Source of the DNA: Spirochaetales bacterium
Lineage (GTDB): Bacteria > Spirochaetota > Spirochaetia > Sphaerochaetales > Sphaerochaetaceae
DNA length: 5,568 nucleotides
Assembly: GCA_017632495.1 (NCBI GenBank)
Contig: JAGBRG010000215.1
Span: 1 to 5,568, forward strand
Reading direction: 5' to 3'
Both the position numbers and the translations under genes were made by a program. The notes under the pieces were generated by a model, which saw only the letters and a list, made by a program, of their open reading frames with translations, was not told the DNA's origin and made no database searches. This document shows, piece by piece, positions 1 through 5,568 of the stretch; position 1 is the first letter of the stretch, and each line of letters starts with the position of its first letter.

Positions 1-574
1 CGTGCCTTACAGAAGCCTGATTGAAAGATATTGTTTTCTCAGAAAGAACACCATCGCCTTGCAGAGCGTGGAGCCTAAAGCTAACTGAGTCGTCTTCATT
101 GAAAACTATCGTCCCGTAAGATGGCTTACTATAGCCTCTGGGCCTTGAAGGAGATCCTGGGTTCATAAAGACAATTTGTTTTCCATCAAGTATTTGCTCT
201 CTGAGACTGTTCACATGGGTATGCCCGTTTATTACTATGTCAAAGTCCTTGTCATATAGCCCTGCGGAGCTTGGATCTGTATACATATGGCCATGTGAGA
301 TGAAGATTTTCAGGCCTCCGAAACTGCATGTTCTATACAGCGGGAGATCCATTCCCAGGTCTGTCCACTCCCATTTATTGTCGCAGTTGCCCTGAACCGG
401 TATGAAAAGGAAGTTTCTTACCTGTAAAAGTGAGCTTATTATGCAGTTTTCAATGTTCAGATCCCCTGCATACAACAATGCAAGACAGTCCTTGTTTTCG
501 GCTTTCTTTGCTAAAATCTCAAAGGCCTGATCGTCATTGTGTATGTCACTTGCTACAAGTAAATGCTTTTTCAT
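1..574 (-). CDS. yfcE: YfcE/MJ0936-family metallophosphoesterase (phosphodiesterase), 3' end cut by window edge
   Basis: I translated this frame by hand: it starts at the ATG complementary to 572-574 and stays open for 191 codons to the window edge. Seen in the sequence is the full calcineurin-like metal-site set: D10 and H12 in SDIH, D38 in AGD, N63 in GNCD, H94 in SHGH, and H118 and H120 in GHTH. An NPGSPSRPR segment follows at 138-146, which matches the NPGS motif of YfcE-type enzymes. E. coli YfcE is 184 residues, so only the last few residues are probably missing. Family knowledge: these are cytoplasmic, Mn-dependent phosphodiesterases with activity on model phosphodiesters, and the physiological substrate is unclear. 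The ribosome site is weak (TTGGAT shortly before the ATG). The gene is transcribed divergently from the hydrolase at 815. Isoleucine is mostly encoded by ATA (9 of 14), unlike the symporter at 3849. Confidence 0.9.
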   Translation of the reverse strand, partial: MKKHLLVASDIHNDDQAFEILAKKAENKDCLALLYAGDLNIENCIISSLLQVRNFLFIPVQGNCDNKWEWTDLGMDLPLYRTCSFGGLKIFISHGHMYTDPSSAGLYDKDFDIVINGHTHVNSLREQILDGKQIVFMNPGSPSRPRGYSKPSYGTIVFNEDDSVSFRLHALQGDGVLSEKTISFNQASVRH

Positions 575-601
575 ATTTTAATCCAATTATTGTATGAAAT
601 T

Positions 602-610
602 ATCATAACA
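602..610 (-). promoter_or_regulatory. Candidate extended -10 promoter for the phosphoesterase
   Basis: Read on the minus strand this is TGTTATGAT, a TGn extended -10 joined to a five-of-six match to TATAAT. It lies about 28 bp upstream of the phosphoesterase ATG. No good -35 hexamer lies at 16-18 bp, as is common for extended -10 promoters. The leader would be only about 20 nt long. This rests on motif recognition alone. Confidence 0.45.
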
Positions 611-621
611 TAGGTCGGGTC

Positions 622-648
622 TGCTTAAACCTTTACAGATATTAAGCA
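622..648. repeat. Inverted repeat upstream of the phosphoesterase promoter
   Basis: TGCTTAA at 622-628 and TTAAGCA at 642-648 are perfect 7-bp inverted arms around a 13-bp spacer. The right arm can also pair with a second TGCTT at 653-657 across four A residues. The element covers the -35 side of the leftward extended -10, so it could be a regulator site. In AT-rich DNA arms of this size can also occur by chance. Confidence 0.3.
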
Positions 649-707
649 AAAATGCTTTTTGAGCTGAAAAAAAGTACAAATTTGTCAAATTAAATAAAAA
701 GCTTTTC

Positions 708-737
708 TTGTAAATGGAATTTCAACCATAGTATGAT
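708..737 (+). promoter_or_regulatory. Candidate promoter for the hydrolase-yihY-manA cluster
   Basis: TTGTAA (708-713) and TATGAT (732-737) are separated by 18 bp. They match the sigma-70/sigma-A -35 in four of six positions and the -10 in five of six. Transcription would start near 744, giving a leader of about 70 nt before the ATG at 815. The surrounding gap is very AT-rich, so alternative start sites are possible. Confidence 0.45.
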
Positions 738-745
738 GTTAATAG

Positions 746-757
746 TATACCTGTATA
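746..757. repeat. Short palindrome at the predicted start of the cluster transcript
   Basis: TATAC-CT-GTATA is a perfect 5-bp inverted repeat with a 2-bp centre. It falls at or just after the predicted transcription start of the hydrolase cluster, where a repressor operator could sit. It is too short to be significant alone. Confidence 0.25.
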
Positions 758-814
758 GGTTTTACATATATTGTACTTTTCTGAACAAGTTTTCAGGGAA
801 AATTGGGGGTTTAA

Positions 815-1735
815 ATGGCAGACAATGTCTTCATCTGTTCTGATGGTCACAAGCTTGCATATAACCTCTGGTTGCCTTCTCCACATATAGAAATTAAAGC
901 CTTTCTGCAGATTCTCCACGGCATGGCCGAACACAGTGACAGATATGCCAAGTTTGCAGAATATTTGAATACACTGGGAATTGCGGTCTTTGCCGCAGAC
1001 CACAGGGGTCATGGAGCTACAGCATCAGAGGATGAAATCGGCTGGTTCGCCGATAGCGACGGCTGGAACCGCGTTGCCGACGACGCTTTTGAGCTGGCTA
1101 ACTTCATCACATCACAGCAATATGTCAATACAACCTTCCTCATGGGTCACAGCATGGGAAGCTTCCTTGCAAGAACCGTAATGGTAAAGCATCCGGATTT
1201 CTACAGCGGTGTCATCATCATGGGAACAGGATGCGGCAAGGGTATTGTCGGAAAGATCGGAAAGCTTATCTGTAAGCGTGAAATCAAGAAGCACGGCACA
1301 AAGTCTCCTGGAATCACTATGAACAAGCTTTCTTTCGGCGCATACAACAAGGCTTTTGAGCCGACTGTAACGGATTTCGACTGGCTTTCACGCGATGCCA
1401 AGGAAGTTGAGAAGTATGTCAAGGACGACAAGTGCGGCTTCATGTGCACAAACGGCTTCTTCTATGACCTTCTCACAGGCATTGAGTTTGCAAACAGCAA
1501 ATCCAACGCTGAGCGTCTTCCCAAGGATCTTCCGCTTCTTATCATAAGCGGAGAGATGGATCCTGTCGGAGACATGGGCAAGGGTGTCAGAAAGGTATAC
1601 CAGCTTTATACCGGAGCAGGTATTGCCGATGTGACACTGAAGCTCATTCCCGGAGCAAGACACGAGCTTCTCAATGAGACAAACAAGAAGGAAGTATATG
1701 AGATAATAGCCAACTGGCTTGATGCTCATATCTGA
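815..1735 (+). CDS. Alpha/beta-hydrolase, monoacylglycerol lipase/lysophospholipase type (serine aminopeptidase S33/hydrolase_4 fold)
   Basis: A 306-residue protein that probably hydrolyses lipid esters such as monoacylglycerols or lysophospholipids. Seen in the sequence: the HGMAEHSDRY segment at 35-44 (HG oxyanion motif), the DHRGHG loop at 62-67, the nucleophile elbow GHSMG at 111-115 with Ser113, a candidate acid Asp249 in SGEMDP, and a candidate His283 in GARHE. Together these give a complete Ser-Asp-His triad in the usual order. Residues about 140-235 form the variable cap that sets substrate choice. There is no signal peptide or membrane helix, so it should be cytoplasmic. The start is supported by GGGGG at 805-809, 5 nt before the ATG. 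It is the first gene of a tight three-gene cluster, with the next start only 8 bp after its stop. The fold and triad are secure. The substrate is inferred from the HGMAEHSxRY signature; other esterase activities remain possible. Confidence 0.9.
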   Translation: MADNVFICSDGHKLAYNLWLPSPHIEIKAFLQILHGMAEHSDRYAKFAEYLNTLGIAVFAADHRGHGATASEDEIGWFADSDGWNRVADDAFELANFITSQQYVNTTFLMGHSMGSFLARTVMVKHPDFYSGVIIMGTGCGKGIVGKIGKLICKREIKKHGTKSPGITMNKLSFGAYNKAFEPTVTDFDWLSRDAKEVEKYVKDDKCGFMCTNGFFYDLLTGIEFANSKSNAERLPKDLPLLIISGEMDPVGDMGKGVRKVYQLYTGAGIADVTLKLIPGARHELLNETNKKEVYEIIANWLDAHI

Positions 1736-1743
1736 AATCGCTG

Positions 1744-2601
1744 ATGTCTGAAAAAAGGAACGTGGAAAAGAAGCGCATCGGGTTCATGGCTCTGATGCGC
1801 AGCTTCATCGCACAGTTCAATGAGAATTCTTCAGCCATGCTGTCAAACGGCATGGTTTATTCTACTCTCATCGCCTTGGTTCCCTGTATCGCCGTAGTCT
1901 ATGCTATTTTGAGTCAGCTGAATGCCCTGGCTCCTGTTGCTGGAGCCTTGAGCGAATATGTGGTCAGAACGTTCGGCGAAAAGACAGGAGAGACTCTTGT
2001 CTCCTACATCAACACCTTCACGGAGAACGCAGTGAGCATGGGCATTGTCAGCATGCTGTCTTTCGCCGTGACGTTTGTTCTTCTGATTGATAAGATATTT
2101 GTTGTTGTCAACAAGATTTATAAAACGCATCAGAAGGGAAATCCCGTCATCCGATACCTCAAGTACATCGGAATCATTGCAGTGGGAATAGCTGCAATCG
2201 TCATTGCTGTGTTTCTGGTGGGAAGATTCAACTCACTGTCAATAAGACTGCGAAAGGCTCCGGCTCTGTCGGCTCTTCAGATCTTCTGGAAGAATGCCCT
2301 GCCTAATGTGGCAATGTTCGGTGTGCTTCTTGCAATGATAATCCTCATTCCGAACTGCCCGGTCAATTTCAGATCCGGAGTAATCGGGGCTCTGTTCGGT
2401 ACTGTCGGCATCGGCATCCTGGGCTTTGTGTTCGGCTTTGTCGTCAAATACTCTGTAAAATACTCGGTGATCTACGGATCACTTGCCACACTGATGTTCT
2501 CATTCATATTCCTGTCTTACTTTTGGAAGATAGTCTTTGCAGCTGTCACCATGGCATATGTGCATCAGAATGAGACTGTCGGTTTTAAGGAAGCGTCATG
2601 A
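1744..2601 (+). CDS. YihY/BrkB-family integral membrane protein (formerly called RNase BN-like)
   Basis: A 285-residue protein close to the usual family length, with about six predicted membrane helices near residues 38-58, 98-120, 138-160, 182-203, 211-234 and 242-270. The family pattern is visible: a short basic N-terminus, a helix with YSTLIALVPCIAVVYAIL at 39-56, a loop-helix ending in a basic stretch near 124-131, an IPN motif at 202-204, and a late YGSLATLMFSFIFLSYFWKI segment at 244-263. The old RNase BN name is an error carried over from E. coli; a transport or envelope role has been suggested for the family but none is established. The start at 1744 lies 8 bp after the hydrolase stop and lacks a clear Shine-Dalgarno, which suggests translational coupling. 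Met15 or Met18 could be alternative starts, both before the first helix. The gene ends in a 4-bp overlap with manA. Confidence 0.87.
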   Translation: MSEKRNVEKKRIGFMALMRSFIAQFNENSSAMLSNGMVYSTLIALVPCIAVVYAILSQLNALAPVAGALSEYVVRTFGEKTGETLVSYINTFTENAVSMGIVSMLSFAVTFVLLIDKIFVVVNKIYKTHQKGNPVIRYLKYIGIIAVGIAAIVIAVFLVGRFNSLSIRLRKAPALSALQIFWKNALPNVAMFGVLLAMIILIPNCPVNFRSGVIGALFGTVGIGILGFVFGFVVKYSVKYSVIYGSLATLMFSFIFLSYFWKIVFAAVTMAYVHQNETVGFKEAS

Positions 2602-3716
2602 ATCAGATAATTAAGATAATTCCTGCAGTAAAAGATTATGCATGGGGAAATGATACCTTCATAGCAGACCTTCTTTCTCTTGAGAAGAACGGCCCCAAGG
2701 CCGAAATGTGGATAGGCGCCAACAGGCAGGGAAGTGCTGTTGTTTCAGGCACAAAAGAGCGTCTTTGTGATGTTCTGGACTCTGATCCGACATTTTGCGG
2801 CTTTAGCTCGGTTGACTTTCCTTTTCTTCTTAAGGTTCTGGCAATTGCGCAGAGCCTGAGCATCCAGTGCCATCCTGACCCGGAGCAGGCAAAGAGGGGA
2901 TTTGAAGCAGAAGCTGAAAAAAGAAAGAAGGTCGGCAGAAGTCTCTGGAACTATCAGGATTCAAGCCAAAAGGCAGAGATGCTCTACGCTTTAACTCCGG
3001 TCACCGCCATGTGCGGTTTCAGACCCTTTGATCAGATGAAAGACATGCTGAAAACAGCAGTTCCGAATCTATTTAACGAACATCTTTCCGAAATAGGAAG
3101 TATTTCTGAGCTTTTTGATACTATTTATCGCCTGGATCCGGATACTCTCTCATATGCGGAAGCAGAGCTTTTAAAGAACAAAGACAGCCTTCCTTCTGAT
3201 GTGAGGGATCTTGTCACAGAGCTTGGAGACAGGTATTTCGGAGACCCTGGAGTCTTTTCGCCGCTTCTTCTTAACATCATCCATCTGGAAGTAGGGCAGG
3301 CAGTGTATCTTAAACCCCGCGTTCTTCATGCTTATATATATGGAAACGGTGTTGAGCTTATGAACAACTCCGATAATGTCCTTAGAGCTGGTCTTACTCC
3401 TAAGCATGTGGACCTTGATGAGCTTGAGAAGGTTATGAATGCACAGACCTATATACCTACGCCGATGATTCCTTCCGTTGATAAGGGCGGAAAGCACTTT
3501 GTCTGTGAAGGAGGCTTTACTCTCACTGTTATGGAGAACGGCCGATTTGAGAATGCCTTCAAAGGCCCAAAGATTTTTCTGTGTACTGACGGCGAGGCAA
3601 AGATAAGCGGTATTGTTCTTAAACGTGGAGAGTGCTGCATAGCAGGTTCCTCGTCTGTCAGCCTTTCTGTTGATGCTTCTAGGGCAACAGTCTTCATGGC
3701 AACTTCCAATAATTAA
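2598..3716 (+). CDS. manA: Mannose-6-phosphate isomerase, class I (type I phosphomannose isomerase)
   Basis: A 372-residue cytoplasmic zinc enzyme that interconverts mannose-6-phosphate and fructose-6-phosphate. It feeds mannose into glycolysis or supplies mannose-6-phosphate for GDP-mannose and glycan synthesis. Seen in the sequence: YAWG at 14-17, AEMWIGA at 35-41, SIQCHPD at 88-94 (zinc ligands Gln90 and His92), Glu127 in QKAEM, His244 in VLHAY, and the signature MNNSDNVLRAGLTPKHVD at 255-272 with the catalytic Arg263. All four expected zinc ligands are present and the C-terminal cupin-like part is complete. One oddity is that the usual HKPE around the glutamate ligand reads QKAE. The ATG overlaps the previous stop (ATGA), and AAGGAAG at 2587-2593 is a good ribosome site. 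I see no clear terminator after its stop at 3716. Confidence 0.95.
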   Translation: MNQIIKIIPAVKDYAWGNDTFIADLLSLEKNGPKAEMWIGANRQGSAVVSGTKERLCDVLDSDPTFCGFSSVDFPFLLKVLAIAQSLSIQCHPDPEQAKRGFEAEAEKRKKVGRSLWNYQDSSQKAEMLYALTPVTAMCGFRPFDQMKDMLKTAVPNLFNEHLSEIGSISELFDTIYRLDPDTLSYAEAELLKNKDSLPSDVRDLVTELGDRYFGDPGVFSPLLLNIIHLEVGQAVYLKPRVLHAYIYGNGVELMNNSDNVLRAGLTPKHVDLDELEKVMNAQTYIPTPMIPSVDKGGKHFVCEGGFTLTVMENGRFENAFKGPKIFLCTDGEAKISGIVLKRGECCIAGSSSVSLSVDASRATVFMATSNN

Positions 3717-3734
3717 ATAGAAAAAGCCAAAATG

Positions 3735-3762
3735 TTAGTAAACTGCCTTATTGTGTTATAAT
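3735..3762 (+). promoter_or_regulatory. Candidate extended -10 promoter for the sodium:solute symporter
   Basis: A perfect TATAAT at 3757-3762 is preceded by TGT, giving the extended -10 TGTTATAAT. A weak -35 (TTAGTA, 3735-3740) lies 16 bp upstream. Transcription would start near 3769, leaving a leader of about 80 nt. This is the best promoter match in the window, and it suggests that the symporter is transcribed separately from manA. Confidence 0.6.
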
Positions 3763-3780
3763 AGCAACAGAATGTAAAGA

Positions 3781-3791
3781 TTTGTAACAAA
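3781..3791. repeat. Short perfect palindrome in the symporter leader
   Basis: TTTGT-A-ACAAA is a perfect 5-1-5 inverted repeat starting about 12 bp downstream of the predicted transcription start. The position fits a repressor operator, but the arms are short and AT-rich, so chance is a real alternative. Confidence 0.25.
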
Positions 3792-3836
3792 CTCCATTGA
3801 CCAAAAAACACTTTTTCTGTAGAAAAGAGGTGTCAC

Positions 3837-3843
3837 GGAGGTG
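3837..3843 (+). promoter_or_regulatory. Strong Shine-Dalgarno fixing the symporter start
   Basis: GGAGGTG is a near-perfect anti-16S match, with the GGAGG core ending 7 nt before the ATG at 3849. It is the strongest ribosome site in the window and decides the start of the symporter. Confidence 0.8.
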
Positions 3844-3848
3844 TACAT

Positions 3849-5393
3849 ATGTTGATTAAGAGTCTGCTGATTGTGGTTTTTTTCGCAGTCATGATAGCGG
3901 TTGGGCTTGTTTGCAGAAAACAGGCAAGGGACGTCAGAGGCTTTGTTCTCGGCGGCAGAAACGTAGGTCCTTGGCTTTCAGCCTTTGCTTACGGAACCAG
4001 TTATTTCTCAGCAGTCATCTTTGTCGGATATGCAGGACAGTTCGGATGGAAGTTCGGAGTCGCCTCCACATGGGTCGGTCTTGGAAATGCCTTCATCGGA
4101 TCACTTCTTGCCTGGACAATTCTTGGACGTAGAACAAGAATCATGACTCAGCATCTGAAGTCGGCTACAATGCCTCAGTTCTTTGAAAACAGATTCAACA
4201 GCAAGGGTCTTAAGCTGATTTCATCAATCATTATCTTTGTCTTCCTTATTCCTTACACTGCATCGCTTTACAATGGTCTTAGCAGACTGTTCGGAATGGG
4301 CTTTAATGTAGATTACACAGTCTGTATCGTCGTAATGGCAGTTCTTACTGCAATCTATGTCATAGCCGGCGGATACATGGCAACAGCCGTAAACGATTTC
4401 ATCCAGGGCATCATAATGCTCTTCGGAATTGTCGCAATCATCCTTTCTGTGCTGAAGATCAACGGAGGCTTTGTTGGATCTCTTACAGCTCTTGCCAACA
4501 TCACAGATCCTTCGGTTACCACAACTCCCGGAATCTTCGCTTCATTCTTCGGACCGGATCCGTTCAGCCTTCTTTGTGTTGTCATTCTCACATCACTCGG
4601 AACCTGGGGCCTACCGCAGATGGTTCAGAAGTTCTACGCAATCAAGAGTGAGAAGGACATCCACAAGGGAACAGTCATCTCCACATTCTTTGCAATCGTT
4701 GTCGCAGGCGGCTGCTACTTCCTCGGCGGTTTCGGAAGACTTTTCAACGTCAATGTCGCAAAAGAAGGCTTTGATGCAATCATCCCTGAGATGCTTGCAA
4801 ACCTTTCACCTGCTGTCTTCGGAATAGCACTTGTTCTGGTTCTTTCCGCATCAATGTCCACCCTGTCATCTCTGGTTCTTGCCTCAAGCTCAACCCTGAC
4901 GCTGGACTTCATTGACCCGATGTTCCTGGGTAACAAGAAGGATGAGAAGAAGAATCTTCCGATCATCAGAATCTTCATTGCAGTGTTCATCCTGATTTCA
5001 GCTGTGATTGCAATTGTTCAGTACAAGAAGAACGTGACCTTCATCGCTCAGCTGATGGGTCTTTCATGGGGAGCTCTGGCAGGTTCATTCCTTGCCCCGT
5101 TCCTGTACAGCCTCTACTGGAAGAAGACCACAAAGGCATCCTGCGTGGCATGCTTCATCTGGGGTTCTGCTCTGATGCTTGCCAACATGTTCTTCAAGAG
5201 TTCCTTCCCTGCAGTCCTGCAGAGCCCGATTAACTGCGGCGCCTTTGCAATGCTGGGCGGAATGGTCATAGTTCCTGTTGTCAGCGCATTTACAAGGAGT
5301 CCTGACAAAGAGACCATTGACTCAATCTTCTCCTGCTACGACAAGAAGGTCATGGCACCGCTGAAGGTCGTCTTAAGTGCAGAAGAGGCATAA
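3849..5393 (+). CDS. Sodium:solute symporter family (SSS/SLC5) transporter, substrate unknown
   Basis: A 514-residue polytopic protein with about 13 hydrophobic segments, the usual size for a LeuT-fold sodium:solute symporter. Seen in the sequence: an N-terminal helix at 4-22, LGGRNVGPW at 34-42 (family GGR motif), a first core helix with GTSYFSAVIFVG at 49-60, GGYMATAVNDFIQG at 174-187 (family signature region), and SASMSTLSS at 333-341 in core helix 8. By alignment to E. coli PutP, Ala334, Ser337 and Thr338 match the Na2-site residues Ala337, Ser340 and Thr341, so sodium coupling is likely. PutP Asp55 aligns with Tyr52 here, which argues against a proline permease. It sits in the cytoplasmic membrane. 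It has its own promoter and strong ribosome site, and a terminator follows the gene. Codon use is more biased than in the phosphoesterase gene, with only five ATA isoleucine codons. Neighbouring genes do not reveal the substrate; a carboxylate, amino acid, sugar or vitamin are all possible. Confidence 0.9.
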   Translation: MLIKSLLIVVFFAVMIAVGLVCRKQARDVRGFVLGGRNVGPWLSAFAYGTSYFSAVIFVGYAGQFGWKFGVASTWVGLGNAFIGSLLAWTILGRRTRIMTQHLKSATMPQFFENRFNSKGLKLISSIIIFVFLIPYTASLYNGLSRLFGMGFNVDYTVCIVVMAVLTAIYVIAGGYMATAVNDFIQGIIMLFGIVAIILSVLKINGGFVGSLTALANITDPSVTTTPGIFASFFGPDPFSLLCVVILTSLGTWGLPQMVQKFYAIKSEKDIHKGTVISTFFAIVVAGGCYFLGGFGRLFNVNVAKEGFDAIIPEMLANLSPAVFGIALVLVLSASMSTLSSLVLASSSTLTLDFIDPMFLGNKKDEKKNLPIIRIFIAVFILISAVIAIVQYKKNVTFIAQLMGLSWGALAGSFLAPFLYSLYWKKTTKASCVACFIWGSALMLANMFFKSSFPAVLQSPINCGAFAMLGGMVIVPVVSAFTRSPDKETIDSIFSCYDKKVMAPLKVVLSAEEA

Positions 5394-5429
5394 TATTAAC
5401 TGAGTTTGTAAATACTACTAACAAATATA

Positions 5430-5462
5430 AAGGGGCTGCAGTTTTGCAGCCCTTTGCTTTTT
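5430..5462. terminator. Rho-independent terminator, possibly bidirectional, between convergent genes
   Basis: GGGCTGCA (5433-5440) and TGCAGCCC (5445-5452) form a perfect 8-bp GC-rich stem with a GTTT loop. The stem can be extended by a G-U and two A-U pairs, and it is followed by TTTGCTTTTT on the plus strand. It lies 37 bp after the symporter stop. Read from the other side, the stem is followed by a weaker TTTATATTT tract, so it may also stop the convergent aminotransferase transcript. Confidence 0.9.
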
Positions 5463-5475
5463 GAATGATTTTGTT

Positions 5476-5568
5476 TCAAACACATGCAGCCTTGATGATT
5501 TCAACTGCCTTCTTGAGAGTGTCCATGGGGATGTTCAGTGCTGGAAGGAGGCGGACCTTGTCTTTTGC
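5476..5568 (-). CDS. Class III (PLP-dependent) aminotransferase, C-terminal end only; probably acetylornithine aminotransferase-like
   Basis: The minus strand is open from the right edge for 30 codons and ends in TGA (complement of 5476-5478). I translated this tail by hand. It contains KVRLLPALNIP followed by an amphipathic helix ending IIKAACV. The V-R-x-L-P-x-L-x-I pattern about 25 residues from the end is typical of the small C-terminal domain of class III aminotransferases such as ArgD, which makes N-acetylornithine in arginine synthesis. The PLP lysine and the rest of the protein lie outside the window, so related enzymes (ornithine, succinylornithine or 4-aminobutyrate aminotransferases) cannot be ruled out. 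The gene converges on the symporter across a shared hairpin terminator. Confidence 0.65.
   Translation of the reverse strand, partial: AKDKVRLLPALNIPMDTLKKAVEIIKAACV

Noticed and set aside
644..660. AAGCA-AAAA-TGCTT followed by T residues, resembling a terminator.
   Set aside because: The stem is only five bp and AT-rich, and it lies between divergent genes, where no rightward transcript is expected to end.
697..706. AAAAGCTTTT, a perfect 10-bp palindrome.
   Set aside because: Almost entirely A and T runs around a HindIII-like core; easily expected by chance in this AT-rich gap.
722..1012. A 96-codon minus-strand open frame overlapping the start of the hydrolase.
   Set aside because: It is antisense to the well-supported hydrolase N-terminus and its divergent promoter region, and its translation shows no recognisable motif.
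1388..1729. A 113-codon minus-strand open frame inside the hydrolase gene.
   Set aside because: It is a shadow of the coding strand. The plus strand there encodes the Asp249 and His283 motifs, so the antisense frame has no independent support.
3732..3761. A nine-codon reading frame (MLVNCLIVL) that could be a leader peptide.
   Set aside because: It overlaps the predicted -10 element, has no ribosome site, and would lie upstream of the predicted transcript start.
3809..3832. A possible hairpin in the symporter leader just before the Shine-Dalgarno.
   Set aside because: The best pairing is about five bp of C-T-T-T-T with A-A-A-A-G, or a stem broken by an internal loop; this is too weak to call a riboswitch or attenuator.
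4471..4827. A 118-codon plus-strand frame inside the symporter.
   Set aside because: It is out of frame with a clear 514-residue membrane protein and its composition, rich in Ser, Gln and Arg, is typical of a shifted frame.
5405..5425. TTTGT and ACAAA arms separated by 11 bp after the symporter stop, echoing the motif at 3781.
   Set aside because: The spacing differs from the leader palindrome, the arms are only five bp, and the site lies downstream of the gene beside a terminator.

Overview
The window looks like ordinary chromosomal DNA from a moderately AT-rich bacterium with densely packed genes and clearly AT-richer gaps. The strong GGAGGTG ribosome site, the TGnTATAAT extended -10 elements and the style of the sodium symporter suggest a Clostridia-type Bacillota, for example a gut or rumen Lachnospiraceae-like organism. 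A host-associated spirochaete (Treponema-like) cannot be excluded. This assignment is an inference; there is no rRNA or other marker gene here.

Layout from left to right. A YfcE/MJ0936-type metallophosphoesterase lies on the minus strand (1-574) and runs off the left edge, probably close to complete. A divergent, AT-rich promoter region of about 240 bp follows (575-814), with a candidate extended -10 promoter facing left, a candidate promoter facing right and two small inverted repeats. Next is a compact plus-strand cluster: an alpha/beta-hydrolase of the monoacylglycerol lipase/lysophospholipase type (815-1735), a six-helix YihY/BrkB-family membrane protein (1744-2601) and a class I mannose-6-phosphate isomerase, ManA (2598-3716). 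The first pair is 8 bp apart and the second overlaps by 4 bp, so the three are very likely one transcription unit. A 132-bp gap with a good extended -10 promoter and a strong Shine-Dalgarno leads into a sodium:solute symporter of 514 residues (3849-5393). A GC-rich hairpin with a T-run (about 5430-5462) separates it from the last 30 codons of a minus-strand class III aminotransferase, probably acetylornithine aminotransferase-like, that enters from the right edge.

How the genes work together: the three-gene cluster does not form a recognised pathway. ManA links mannose-6-phosphate and fructose-6-phosphate, the hydrolase probably cleaves lipid esters, and the YihY protein has no settled function. 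Co-transcription may reflect envelope or lipid/sugar housekeeping, but this is speculation. The symporter has its own promoter, and its substrate cannot be read from the sequence. I found no mobile element, CRISPR array, RNA gene, toxin-antitoxin pair or defence system, and no convincing undescribed system. The observations worth checking are modest: the coupled gene order, a non-canonical ManA metal-site segment, an orphan symporter and short inverted repeats at candidate promoters.
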